Shown: positions 1 to 7,938 of the stretch, in pieces
Numbering within the stretch: the first letter of the stretch is position 1
How the letters are laid out: each line of letters starts with the position of its first letter
Assembly (NCBI RefSeq): GCF_001571225.1
Contig: NZ_BCTJ01000005.1
Span: forward strand, 1 to 64,000
From: Hydrogenophaga palleronii NBRC 102513
Lineage (GTDB): Bacteria; Pseudomonadota; Gammaproteobacteria; Burkholderiales; Burkholderiaceae_C
Direction of reading: 5' to 3'
DNA: 64,000 bases
Program-made: the position numbers and the translations under genes
Notes under the pieces: model-generated
Databases searched by the model: none
Told to the model about the DNA's origin: nothing
The model's input: only the letters and a program-made list of their open reading frames with translations

Positions 1-222
1 GATGGCGCGCCCGCTGGCGCCACCGTCGCGCCCGTGCACGATGCCGACCACACCGGTCGTGCCGAGGCCGCGGTGCACCGGAATGCCCCACTCGGTGAGT
101 TTGGCGGCCACCAGGTCGGCGGTGCGCACTTCTTCAAAACAGAGTTCGGGGTGGGCGTGGATGTCGCGCCGCACGCTGGCGATGCCGGCCGCCTGGGTGA
201 GGATGGAGTCGATGAGCTTCAT
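1..222 (-). CDS. M20 family amidohydrolase (hippurate hydrolase-like), N-terminal part
   Basis: Only the first 74 codons lie in the window; the gene runs off the left edge. The sequence starts MKLIDSILTQAAGIASVRRD and continues IHAHPEL, then E-E-V-R-T and a GTTGVVG segment. This matches the N-terminus of M20 metallo-amidohydrolases (HipO/AbgB/IAA-amino acid hydrolase type), where RxxIHxHPEL...E precedes the zinc-binding core. Such enzymes cleave N-acyl or N-aroyl amino acids in the cytoplasm. The metal ligands are outside the window, so substrate and integrity cannot be judged. It is divergent from the molybdopterin oxidoreductase. Confidence 0.85.
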   Translation of the reverse strand, partial: MKLIDSILTQAAGIASVRRDIHAHPELCFEEVRTADLVAAKLTEWGIPVHRGLGTTGVVGIVHGRDGGASGRAI

Positions 223-458
223 GGGGAGGGGCCCTCAGGGTGCCGCAGGCGGGCACCGGTTCAAAAGGCCCATGGTACCCAAGCCCCGACCCCTCGACGC
301 GAGCGCGGGCGACACCCGAGCGCACCCGGCGGGAATACCCCCCTGCCCCATCCACCCGATGCGGGCTGGCATGCCGCGCGGCGCCTGGGCGCGCATATCA
401 TGGACGGCATTCGGCGCCGGATGTGTTCCAGACCCTGGCCCGCCACGACAGGTGCCCC

Positions 459-2618
459 ATGACCACCCCCATCGCCGACGTTTCCGCGCACGCGCCCAGC
501 CCCACCGCCCCGCTGCAGGTGCGCGGCGCCTGCCCGCACGACTGCCCCGACACCTGCGCCCTGATCACCACCGTTGACAACGGCGTGGCCGTGCGCGTGC
601 AGGGCAACCCGGCGCACCACCACACCGACGGCGCGCTGTGCACCAAGGTCTCGCGGTATGCCGAGCGCAGTTACCACGCCGAGCGCCTGCTCACCCCGCT
701 CAGGCGTTCGGGCCCCAAGGGCAGCGGGCGCTTCGAGCCGGTGGGCTGGGACGAGGCGCTGAGCGACATTGCATCGCGCCTGCAGGCCATTGCCGCGCGC
801 GACCCGCAGGCCATCCTGCCCTACAGCTACGCCGGCACCATGGGCCTGGTGCAGAGCGAGGCCATGGCCGGGCGTTTTTTCCACCGGCTCGGCGCCTCGC
901 TGCTGGACCGCACCATCTGCTCAACCGCCGGCGGTGAAGCCCTGGTGCACACGCTGGGCAGCCGGGTCGGCATGAAGGTCGAGCACTTCGCGCACTCGAA
1001 GCTGATCCTGATCTGGGGCAGCAACTCCATCGGCAGCAACCTGCACTTCTGGCGCGTCGCGCAGCAGGCCAAACGCGACGGGGCGCGGCTGGTCTGCATC
1101 GACCCGCGCCGCACCGAAACCGCCGACAAGTGCCACGAACACATCGCGCTGCGCCCCGGCACCGACACCGCGCTGGTTTTTGCGCTGATGCACCAGCTGA
1201 TCACCCACGACTGGCTGGACCACGACTACATCGAGCAGCACACGCTGGGCTGGGAGGGCCTGCGCGAGCGCGCCCTGCAGTGGCCGCCCGAGCGCGCCGC
1301 CGAGGTGTGTGGCGTGCCGGCGCAGCAGATCATCGACCTTGCGCGCGCCTACGGCACCACCAAGCCGGCCGCGATCCGCGTCAACTACGGCGTGCAGCGT
1401 GTGCGCGGTGGCGGCAACGCGGTGCGCGCCATCGCCTGCCTGCCGGCGCTGGTGGGCGCCTGGCGCGAACCCGCCGGTGGCGTGCTGCTGTCGGCCTCGG
1501 GCCATTTCCCGGTGGACCGCGCCGCCCTGCAGCGGCCCGACCTGCTGGCCGGGCGGCGCACGCGCACGCTCAACATGAGCACCATCGGCGACGACCTGCT
1601 GCGCGAGAGCTCAAGCACCTTCGGCCCGAAGGTGGAGGCGGTGATCGTCTACAACTGCAACCCGGTGGCGGTGGCGCCCGAATCGGCCAAGGTGGTGCAG
1701 GGCTTCCTGCGGGAAGACCTGTTCACCGTGGTGCTGGAACACTTCCAGACCGACACCGCCGACCACGCCGACTACATCCTGCCGGCCACCACGCAGCTGG
1801 AGCACTGGGACATCCACGCCAGCTACGGCCACACCGACGTGCTGCTCAACCGCCCGGCCATCGCACCGGTGGGCCTGGCACGCAGCAACACCGACATCTT
1901 CCGCGCCCTGGCCGCGAAGATGCGCTTTGACGACCCCTGCTTCCAGGACGACGACCTCACGCTGTGCCGCAGCGCCTTCGGTAATCGGGTGGACTTCCAG
2001 CAACTGCTGGACCAGGGCTTTGCCACCCTGCCCGTGCCGGAGGCGCCGTTTGCCCACGGCAACTTCCCCACCGCCTCGGGGCGCTGCGAGTTCTACAGCG
2101 CGTGGCTGGCGGCGCAGGGCATGGACGGCCTGCCCGAGTACCTGCCGAACTTCGAGGCCATCGGCAGTTCAACGCGTTTCCCGCTGGCCATGATCTCGCC
2201 GCCGGCGCGCAACTTCCTCAACTCCAGCTTCGTCAACGTCACCAGCCTGCGCGACATCGAAGGTGAGCCGCTGCTGGAAATCCACGCCGACGACGCCGCC
2301 GCGCGTGGCATCGGCAGCGGCCAGATGGTGCGCATCTTCAACGAGCGTGGCGAGTACCACTGCAAGGCCCGCGTGAGCCAACGCGCGCGCCCCGGCGTGG
2401 TCAACGGCCTGGGCATCTGGTGGCGCAAGCTCGGGCCGGCCGGCACCAACGTCAACGAACTCACCAGCCAGCGCCTGACCGACATCGGCAGGGGGCCGGT
2501 GTTTTACGACTGCCTGGTGGAGGTGGAGAGCACCCCCTGCGTCGCCTCCGGCGCCTCCCCCCTGAGGGGGGCGACACCTGGGGCCGGCGCAGCCGGACCC
2601 TCGGTGTCTCTGGATTGA
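459..2618 (+). CDS. Molybdopterin-dependent oxidoreductase (formate dehydrogenase/DMSO reductase superfamily)
   Basis: 719 aa. An N-terminal [4Fe-4S] motif is visible as C25-PHD-C29-PDT-C33 with a fourth cysteine at C61 (ALCTK). A long molybdopterin domain follows, and the C-terminal dinucleotide-binding domain begins around residue 570 (RFPLAMISPPARNFLNSSF). This is the architecture of bis-MGD oxidoreductases. There is no Tat signal, so it is probably cytoplasmic, and no partner subunit lies next to it, so the substrate is unknown. I chose ATG 459 because homology begins just after it; the open frame extends upstream to 240 without recognisable sequence. The last ~25 residues (from about residue 694) are encoded by a copy of the dispersed hairpin repeat and are unlikely to belong to the ancestral fold. 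Confidence 0.9.
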   Translation: MTTPIADVSAHAPSPTAPLQVRGACPHDCPDTCALITTVDNGVAVRVQGNPAHHHTDGALCTKVSRYAERSYHAERLLTPLRRSGPKGSGRFEPVGWDEALSDIASRLQAIAARDPQAILPYSYAGTMGLVQSEAMAGRFFHRLGASLLDRTICSTAGGEALVHTLGSRVGMKVEHFAHSKLILIWGSNSIGSNLHFWRVAQQAKRDGARLVCIDPRRTETADKCHEHIALRPGTDTALVFALMHQLITHDWLDHDYIEQHTLGWEGLRERALQWPPERAAEVCGVPAQQIIDLARAYGTTKPAAIRVNYGVQRVRGGGNAVRAIACLPALVGAWREPAGGVLLSASGHFPVDRAALQRPDLLAGRRTRTLNMSTIGDDLLRESSSTFGPKVEAVIVYNCNPVAVAPESAKVVQGFLREDLFTVVLEHFQTDTADHADYILPATTQLEHWDIHASYGHTDVLLNRPAIAPVGLARSNTDIFRALAAKMRFDDPCFQDDDLTLCRSAFGNRVDFQQLLDQGFATLPVPEAPFAHGNFPTASGRCEFYSAWLAAQGMDGLPEYLPNFEAIGSSTRFPLAMISPPARNFLNSSFVNVTSLRDIEGEPLLEIHADDAAARGIGSGQMVRIFNERGEYHCKARVSQRARPGVVNGLGIWWRKLGPAGTNVNELTSQRLTDIGRGPVFYDCLVEVESTPCVASGASPLRGATPGAGAAGPSVSLD
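2540..2616 (+). repeat. Dispersed 3'-end hairpin repeat, copy 1 (translated as a C-terminus)
   Basis: Three successive inverted repeats: a GCC/GGC hairpin, a CCCCCC..GGGGGG hairpin, and an outer stem ACACC/GGTGT enclosing GGGCCGGC-GCA-GCCGGACCC, followed by TCTCTGGATTG. The same order and consensus recur at 21.3, 23.5, 62.5 and 63.4 kb. Here the element sits before the stop codon of the oxidoreductase and is read as protein. Confidence 0.75.
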
Positions 2619-2627
2619 GTCAGCTCT

Positions 2628-3767
2628 ATGCGCTGTGGATCTCGTGCGATGAGGCTGGGTCTGCAGGGTTTTGTGTGGGCGGCGGTGTTGCTGGCCGCTT
2701 CGGGCTGCAGCACCACCACCGGCGTGGGGTACTACTGGCAGTCGGTCACCGGCCACCTGCGGCTGATGCAGGCGGCGCGCCCGATCGATGCCTGGCTGGC
2801 CGATGCGCAGACGCCGGCCACATTGAAGGACCGGCTGGAGCTGGCGCAGCGCATGCGCGCCTTCGCCGTCACCGAACTGGGCCTGCCCGACAACGCCAGT
2901 TACCACCGTTATGCCGACCTGCAGCGCCGCGCCGCCATCTACAACGTGGTGGCCGCGCCCGAGCTCTCGCTCACCCTGCACAACTGGTGTTTCCCGGTTG
3001 CGGGTTGTGTCGGTTACCGCGGCTACTTCAGCGAGGCCGACGCGCGCGCCTTCGCCAACAGCCTCGATCCGGCGCTGGAAGTCTCGGTGTACCCGGTGCC
3101 GGCCTACTCCACGCTGGGCTGGATGAACTGGGCCGGCGGCGACCCGCTGCTCAACACCTTCATTGCCTACCCCGAGGGTGAACTGGCGCGCCTGCTGTTC
3201 CACGAACTGTCACACCAGGTGGTCTACGCCTCGGGCGACACGGTGTTCAACGAATCCTTCGCCACCACGGTCGAGCGCCTGGGTGGCGCGCGCTGGCTGG
3301 CGAGCCAGGCCAGTGAGGCGGCACGCGCCGACTACGCACGTTTCGACCAGCGCCGGCGCGACTTCCGCACCCTCACGCTGTCGGTGCGCCAGCGCCTGCA
3401 AGCCGTCTACCAGGACCCCGCGCTGGACGATGCCACCAAGCGCGCCCGCAAGGCCGAACTGATGGCCGACTTCCGGCACCAGTACCAGGGGCTGAAAAAC
3501 GGCTGGGGCGGTTTTGCCGGCTACGACCCCTTCGTGGCCCAGGCCAGCAACGCCAGCTTCGCCGCCCAGGCGGCCTACGACGAACTGGTGCCGGCGTTCG
3601 ACGCGCTGTTCGAGCGCGAGGGCCGCAGCTTCACTCGCTTCTATGATGCGGTGCGTGCACTGGCCGCCCTGCCGAAAGAAGAACGCTGGGCCCGGCTGCG
3701 GGCACTGGCACCACGCGCCAGCATCACCGTCACACAAACCATCCCCGGCGAGCGCAGCCGGCCCTGA
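2628..3767 (+). CDS. Predicted aminopeptidase lipoprotein (COG4324 family)
   Basis: 379 aa. A hydrophobic N-terminus ends in a lipobox, LAASGC with C27, so this is an exported lipoprotein. The zinc-protease motif HELSH is at residues 192-196 and is followed by FNESFATTVE, which supplies the usual downstream glutamate. The region GYRGYFSEADARAFA is typical of the COG4324 predicted aminopeptidases of proteobacteria. Substrate is not known for the family. It starts 10 bp after the oxidoreductase stop and may be co-transcribed. ATG 2628 was taken; an internal Met at residue 8 (2649) would also leave a good signal peptide. Confidence 0.85.
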   Translation: MRCGSRAMRLGLQGFVWAAVLLAASGCSTTTGVGYYWQSVTGHLRLMQAARPIDAWLADAQTPATLKDRLELAQRMRAFAVTELGLPDNASYHRYADLQRRAAIYNVVAAPELSLTLHNWCFPVAGCVGYRGYFSEADARAFANSLDPALEVSVYPVPAYSTLGWMNWAGGDPLLNTFIAYPEGELARLLFHELSHQVVYASGDTVFNESFATTVERLGGARWLASQASEAARADYARFDQRRRDFRTLTLSVRQRLQAVYQDPALDDATKRARKAELMADFRHQYQGLKNGWGGFAGYDPFVAQASNASFAAQAAYDELVPAFDALFEREGRSFTRFYDAVRALAALPKEERWARLRALAPRASITVTQTIPGERSRP

Positions 3768-3786
3768 AACCCCACCGAGGTACGCC

Positions 3787-4149
3787 ATGGCAGCAGACAT
3801 CCACATCGAACGCAAGCACACCCTCGGCCTGGCCGGCGCCCGCAAGCTGGCCTGGCGCTGGGCCGAGCAGGCCGAGAACGAGTTCGACATGAGCTGCACC
3901 TACGAAGAGGGTGACGATGGCGACGAGGTGCAGTTCACCCGCTCGGGCGTGAACGGCACGCTCAAGGTGTCGGCCCAGCAGTTTGAACTCGACGCCCGCC
4001 TGGGTTTCCTGCTCGGCGCCTTCAAGGAGCGCATCGAGAGCGAGATCGTGAAGAACCTCGACACCCTGCTGGCGGCCAAAAAGCCGGCCAGCAAAACCGC
4101 GGCCGCCAAGGCCGCCGCCCCGGCGGCGAAAAAGAAAAAAGCCGGCTGA
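3787..4149 (+). CDS. Polyhydroxyalkanoic acid system family protein
   Basis: 120 aa, small and soluble. The opening (ADIHIERKHTLGLAGARKLA) and the middle (GVNGTLKVSAQQFELDARLGFLLGAFK) match the family found near PHA granule genes (TIGR02610/PF09650), whose biochemical role is unclear. The C-terminus is an Ala/Lys-rich tail ending AAKKKKAG, which could bind nucleic acid or granule surfaces (inference). It lies 19 bp after the lipoprotein gene. Together with the acyl-CoA-binding protein and WS/DGAT that follow it suggests a carbon-storage neighbourhood. Its stop codon forms the loop of a terminator hairpin. Confidence 0.85.
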   Translation: MAADIHIERKHTLGLAGARKLAWRWAEQAENEFDMSCTYEEGDDGDEVQFTRSGVNGTLKVSAQQFELDARLGFLLGAFKERIESEIVKNLDTLLAAKKPASKTAAAKAAAPAAKKKKAG

Positions 4150-4168
4150 GCCGGCTTCGCTGCTTTTC
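4139..4168 (+). terminator. Rho-independent terminator whose loop is the stop codon
   Basis: AAGCCGGC (4139-4146), TGA (4147-4149), GCCGGCTT (4150-4157), then CGCTGCTTTT. This is a perfect 8-bp stem whose three-base loop is the stop codon of the PHA-region protein. The T tract is short and displaced by five bases, so strength is uncertain. Confidence 0.6.
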
Positions 4169-4174
4169 CCACAA

Positions 4175-4219
4175 GGCACCCGCGGTACCGGCTTTGCCGG
4201 GCCGCCTGGTGCCCCCTCA
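4175..4219 (-). repeat. Dispersed 3'-end hairpin repeat, copy 2 (core)
   Basis: Read on the minus strand, an outer stem GGCACC/GGTGCC encloses GGCCCGGC-AAA-GCCGGTACC. This is the core of the element seen at 63.4 kb. It lies downstream, in sense orientation, of the acyl-CoA-binding protein gene. The first two hairpins are not clearly preserved. Confidence 0.6.
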
Positions 4220-4248
4220 CCAAAGGTGTGGCGAGGGTGGGCGGGAGT

Positions 4249-4503
4249 TCAGCTCAGGCTTTCGATCAGGTCGATGTACTGCTGCATCGCGTCGTCGTTG
4301 CCCGTGCCCTTGAAACCGTTCCAGGCGTCCCACTTGGCGCGGCCCACCATGTCGCTGAAGCCGGGTTTCTTCTCGGTGTTGTCGCCGGCGGTGGCCTGCT
4401 TGTACAGGCCGTAGATCTTGAGCAGGGTGGCGTTGTCGGGGCGCTCGCTGAGGTTCTTGGAATTCGCCACCGCGGCGTCGAAACGGGACTTGAGATCGGC
4501 CAT
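4249..4503 (-). CDS. Acyl-CoA-binding protein
   Basis: 84 aa, the normal length for a single-domain ACBP. The family signature LLKIYGLYKQATAGDN is followed by AKWDAWNGFKG, which carries the conserved K, W and Y acyl-CoA ligands. ACBPs bind long-chain acyl-CoA esters in the cytoplasm and buffer or deliver them. The gene is divergent from the WS/DGAT gene, an enzyme that consumes acyl-CoA, which fits a storage-lipid role. ATG 4503 is preceded on the minus strand by a purine-rich CAGGAG-type ribosome binding site. Confidence 0.95.
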   Translation of the reverse strand: MADLKSRFDAAVANSKNLSERPDNATLLKIYGLYKQATAGDNTEKKPGFSDMVGRAKWDAWNGFKGTGNDDAMQQYIDLIESLS

Positions 4504-4674
4504 GAAAGCATGCTCCTGAAGAATAAGAATCGGATGCCCGGCCCGCGTTCGTCGGGCTTAGGGGAGTCCCGCTATCTTACGGTTGGCGTGCTCTGCACAA
4601 TAGGGTCACAACCCCAAGACAAGCGACACCGGCCGCCTTCCAGGCCCGGCGGTTTGCGCACCCGAGGAGCATCC

Positions 4675-6264
4675 ATGGTTCAACGCGTTGCGGCCCGCAC
4701 CGGCGGCCCTGCCACACCCGCCGCACCCCGCCGCCCCAAGCCCTCGCCGGTGGTGGCGCGCGCGCTCGGCGCCGGCAACTCGGTGGCGCGGGCACTCACC
4801 AGCACCCTGGGCGTGCAGGGCGGCGAGCGCATGAGCAAGGTCGATACCGCCTGGCTGCGCATGGACTCGGCGTCCAACCTGATGATGATCGTGGGCGTCT
4901 GGATCCTGCGCCCGGGCATCACACCCGCGGCGCTGAGCGAACGTGTGCAGGAGCGCCTGCTGCGTTACCCGCGTTTTCTGCAGGTGCCGCGCGAGGATGC
5001 GGCCGGCGCGCACTGGTCCACCGACCCGGACTTCCAGCTCGACCGGCACATCGCCACCCACACCCTGCAGCGCACCGCCGGCCAGAGCGAGCAGGACGCG
5101 CTGCAGGCGCGCGTGGGCGAACTCGCCATGCAGCCGCTGGACCCGGAGCACCCGCTCTGGCGCTTCGAGCTGATCGAGCAATACGGCGGCGGCTCGGCGC
5201 TGATCGCGCGCATCCACCACTGCATTGCCGATGGCATCGCGCTGATCAGCGTGATGATGAGCCTGGTGGACGGTGGCGGCGCGCCGCCGCAGCGCAAGGG
5301 CCGCAAGTCTGCCAAGGCCGGCCGGGAAGGCGCGGAGGACTGGCTGGCCGACAGCCTGATCCGGCCGTTCGGCGACATCGCGGCCAAGGCGCTGGAAGCC
5401 GCTGGCGGCAGCGCCGCTCGCTCGCTCTCGTTGATCGCTTCGCCCCAGCACGGCCTGAGCGAAACCCTGGGCCAGGCCGCCGACCTGGCGCGCATGGGCG
5501 GCCAACTGGCCAGCGACCTCGCGGCGCTGGCGCTGATGCCCGACGATTCGGCAACCCGCCTCAAAGGCCAGCCCGGACACACCAAACGCGTGGCCTGGTG
5601 CGAGCCGATTCCGCTGGACGAGGTGAAGGCCATCGGCAAGGCGCTCAACTGCTCGGTCAACGACGTGCTGCTGGGTTGCGTGGCGGGTGCCATCGGCGCC
5701 TACCTGCGCGAGCTGGGCGACGACACCGAGGGCCAGGAGATCCGAGCCATGGTGCCGATCAACCTGCGGCCGATGGAAGACGCCTGGAAACTCGGCAACC
5801 GCTTCGGCCTGGTGCCGCTGGTGCTGCCGATCGGGCTGGACAACCCGGTTGAGCGCGTGTTCGCGGTGCGCACGCGCATGAGCAGCCTGAAAGGCAGCCT
5901 GCAGCCGCTGCTCACCTTCGGCCTGCTGTCGGTGGCCGGCCTGCTGATCAAACCGGCGCAGGACGCCATGCTCAGCCTGTTCGGCCGCAAGACCACGGCA
6001 GTGATGACCAATGTGCCCGGGCCGGCGCAGAAGCTGCAGGTGTGTGGTTCGACGCTGGAGCAGACCATGTTCTGGGTGCCGCAGACCGGCACGGTGGGCC
6101 TGGGCGTGTCGATCCTGAGCTACGGCGGCGGCGTGCAGTTCGGCGTGATTGCCGACAGCACGCTGTGCCCGGACCCGCAGCGCATCATCGACCAGTTCGA
6201 ACCCGAGTTCGCGCGCCTGCTCACCGTCACGCTGATGCTGCCCTGGGGCGAAGCGAAAGCCTGA
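4675..6264 (+). CDS. Wax ester synthase / diacylglycerol acyltransferase (WS/DGAT)
   Basis: 529 aa. The acyltransferase motif HHxxxDG is present as HHCIADG at residues 181-187, and the second family region (NDVLLGCVAGAIGAYL, then NLRPMEDAWKLGNRFG) is intact. The C-terminal DUF1298 part includes VMTNVPGPAQKL. Family members esterify acyl-CoA with fatty alcohols or diacylglycerol at the membrane/lipid-body interface to make wax esters or triacylglycerol. The first ~50 residues are Pro/Ala/Arg-rich and atypical. ATG 4675 follows GAGGAGC; the open frame continues upstream but overlaps the divergent ACBP gene, so the longer start is rejected. Confidence 0.92.
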   Translation: MVQRVAARTGGPATPAAPRRPKPSPVVARALGAGNSVARALTSTLGVQGGERMSKVDTAWLRMDSASNLMMIVGVWILRPGITPAALSERVQERLLRYPRFLQVPREDAAGAHWSTDPDFQLDRHIATHTLQRTAGQSEQDALQARVGELAMQPLDPEHPLWRFELIEQYGGGSALIARIHHCIADGIALISVMMSLVDGGGAPPQRKGRKSAKAGREGAEDWLADSLIRPFGDIAAKALEAAGGSAARSLSLIASPQHGLSETLGQAADLARMGGQLASDLAALALMPDDSATRLKGQPGHTKRVAWCEPIPLDEVKAIGKALNCSVNDVLLGCVAGAIGAYLRELGDDTEGQEIRAMVPINLRPMEDAWKLGNRFGLVPLVLPIGLDNPVERVFAVRTRMSSLKGSLQPLLTFGLLSVAGLLIKPAQDAMLSLFGRKTTAVMTNVPGPAQKLQVCGSTLEQTMFWVPQTGTVGLGVSILSYGGGVQFGVIADSTLCPDPQRIIDQFEPEFARLLTVTLMLPWGEAKA

Positions 6265-6310
6265 TTGGCGGGCAGCGCCTTCGCGCGAGGTGCTTTGTCC
6301 AGGGCACGCT

Positions 6311-6345
6311 GGGAGGTGACGCCGCAGGCGGCGCGGGGGTCAGGC
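6311..6345 (-). repeat. Dispersed 3'-end hairpin repeat, copy 3 (partial)
   Basis: On the minus strand this reads CCCCCGCGCCGCCTGCGGCG then TCACC, matching the first hairpin of the 23.5-kb copy. The later hairpins have decayed. It spans the stop codon and 3' flank of coaX, in sense orientation to that gene. Confidence 0.5.
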
Positions 6346-7110
6346 CAGCGCCAGGCGGCGGTCGGCGATCTCCAGCAGGCCGTCGAAGATCAGGCTCTCG
6401 ACCAACTCGACTTCGGTCGACATGCTGGGCGCCATCTTCCAGCCCGCGCCGCCGGTCATGAACACCACCGGCTCTTCGCCGCACTGGTGGCGCAGGTTCT
6501 CCACCATGCGCTGCACCGCGCCGGCAATCGCAAACGTGCCGCCGCTGGTGAGCGCGTCGCTGGTGTTGGTAGGAAAGTCGCGCACCTCGCCGGTCGGCAC
6601 GTGCAGGCCGGCGGTGCCCGATTCGAGCGCGCGCAGCATGATGCCGTGACCCGGCAAGATGATGCCGCCGAGAAAGCGGCCGTCGGTGTCGATGGCCTCG
6701 ACCGTGACCGCCGTGCCCACCATCACCACCACGCAAGGCCGTGCGCGGCCTTGTGCGAGCAGGCGCTGGCGCGCGCCGATCATGGCGACCCAGCGGTCCG
6801 AGCCGAGCCGCGCCGGGTGGTCGTAGCCGTTGGACAGCCCCGCTTCGGCCACGCTGGAGACGACCCAGCGCGGTGTCACGTCCCAGATTTCGAGCTGCTC
6901 CTCGACCCGCCGCTTGACCGCGTCACCCGCGACCACGCAGCCCAGCACCCAGTTGGGTGCGGACAACCGGGCCCAGTCACCGTCTTCCAGGGTTTCGATG
7001 TTTTCCAGGAACTGGGCGCCGCTCGCCAGCAGGCGAGCACCGACGCACGGCGCGTCGTACAAGGCCCATTTCAGCCGGGTGTTTCCTACGTCCAGGGCCA
7101 GGAATGTCAT
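6340..7110 (-). CDS. coaX: Type III pantothenate kinase
   Basis: 256 aa. It starts [19 protein letters not shown], which holds the ASKHA phosphate-1 motif DVGNT with its catalytic Asp. [13 protein letters not shown] and [14 protein letters not shown] follow, then the GGIILPG phosphate-2 region. CoaX phosphorylates pantothenate in the first step of coenzyme A synthesis; it usually needs a monovalent cation and resists CoA feedback. Length is normal. In many Burkholderiales coaX follows birA, but here the upstream co-directional gene is a LuxR-type regulator 69 bp away. Confidence 0.95.
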   Translation of the reverse strand: MTFLALDVGNTRLKWALYDAPCVGARLLASGAQFLENIETLEDGDWARLSAPNWVLGCVVAGDAVKRRVEEQLEIWDVTPRWVVSSVAEAGLSNGYDHPARLGSDRWVAMIGARQRLLAQGRARPCVVVMVGTAVTVEAIDTDGRFLGGIILPGHGIMLRALESGTAGLHVPTGEVRDFPTNTSDALTSGGTFAIAGAVQRMVENLRHQCGEEPVVFMTGGAGWKMAPSMSTEVELVESLIFDGLLEIADRRLALA

Positions 7111-7179
7111 GCGCGGATTATGAAGAAGCGGTCCAGGTTCAATGGCAGCAGCGCAGCATGGCGCGTCTGGCAGGCGGCG

Positions 7180-7848
7180 TCAGATCAGGCCGATCCAGCA
7201 GGCGCGCTGCACGGCGGCCAGCTTGTTGTCGGTCTGCAGCTTGGACATGGCGTTGGCCAGGTGGTAGTTCACGGTGCGTTCGGAGCAGTCCATGCGCGCC
7301 GCGGTTTCGCGCGCGGTCAGGCCTTCAAATGCGAGGTTCAGGCTTTCGAGTTCACGCGGGCTCAGACCGACCCGCTGCTCGGCAATCGTGCGCCGGAGCA
7401 TCGGCCAGACGTTGAACGCCGACCATGCCAGCACGGCGGCTTCGGAGCGGTCGGCAAACGCGCGTGGGCTGAACATGAAACACTCGAACGCGCGACCCGC
7501 CGGCAGGCTGAAGGCCACGCGCACCAGGGTCTGGTACCCGTGGGCGAGCCAGAGGCGGCGCCAGCGGCTCGATTGTTCGAACGAGGATTTGGAAATGTCC
7601 TGCCATGCCACCAACGGTGCGTCGCTGTCGCGCCAGCCGGCACCGAAGTCGCGGCTCTCCGCGAGCGCCTCGGCCGGGCCAAGCAAACGGGGTGGGTGGA
7701 CCGCAAGAACCTCACGCTGGTCGCGCCCGCCAAGGGGGTTCGGCCCGAGCACCAGCACGGCTTCCACACCTTGGTCGCGCAGTGCCAGGACCCAATCGGC
7801 CAGAATGCCGTCCAGGCCCACACTGTCAAAGTTGACAGGCAGGGTCAT
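7180..7848 (-). CDS. LuxR-type transcriptional regulator beside the CqsA-type quorum-sensing locus
   Basis: 222 aa. The C-terminal ~60 residues are a LuxR/GerE helix-turn-helix (LSPRELESLNLAFEGLTARE, then ERTVNYHLANAMSKL). The N-terminal ~150 residues have the length and rough outline of an autoinducer-binding domain. However, I cannot find the W-x3-Y and D-P pocket residues of acyl-homoserine-lactone receptors, so the ligand is open. No luxI is present in the window. It is divergent from the sensor kinase gene. A CTGTCA-N4-TGACAG palindrome lies inside its own first codons, and a twin lies upstream of the autoinducer synthase gene. It may be the regulator that links these sites (inference). 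Confidence 0.8.
   Translation of the reverse strand: MTLPVNFDSVGLDGILADWVLALRDQGVEAVLVLGPNPLGGRDQREVLAVHPPRLLGPAEALAESRDFGAGWRDSDAPLVAWQDISKSSFEQSSRWRRLWLAHGYQTLVRVAFSLPAGRAFECFMFSPRAFADRSEAAVLAWSAFNVWPMLRRTIAEQRVGLSPRELESLNLAFEGLTARETAARMDCSERTVNYHLANAMSKLQTDNKLAAVQRACWIGLI
7823..7838. promoter_or_regulatory. lux-box-like palindrome, site 1
   Basis: CTGTCA-AAGT-TGACAG, with perfect 6-bp arms and a 4-bp spacer. It is identical in arms and spacing to the site at 11584-11599. It covers codons 4-9 of the LuxR-type gene and lies about 100 bp upstream of the sensor kinase start. Because it is inside coding sequence, it could be coincidental. Confidence 0.45.
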
Positions 7849-7938
7849 GGTTTGAAACAGGCTGTTGCATACACAATGCCTGCAGGATCAGTAAAGGGAG
7901 CACGCGCTGGGGGTGTTTGACGATCGAAGGAGTGCATT

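Noticed and set aside
4228..4674. 149-codon upstream extension of the WS/DGAT frame
   Set aside because: Overlaps the whole acyl-CoA-binding protein gene on the other strand; ATG 4675 with GAGGAG is the better start.
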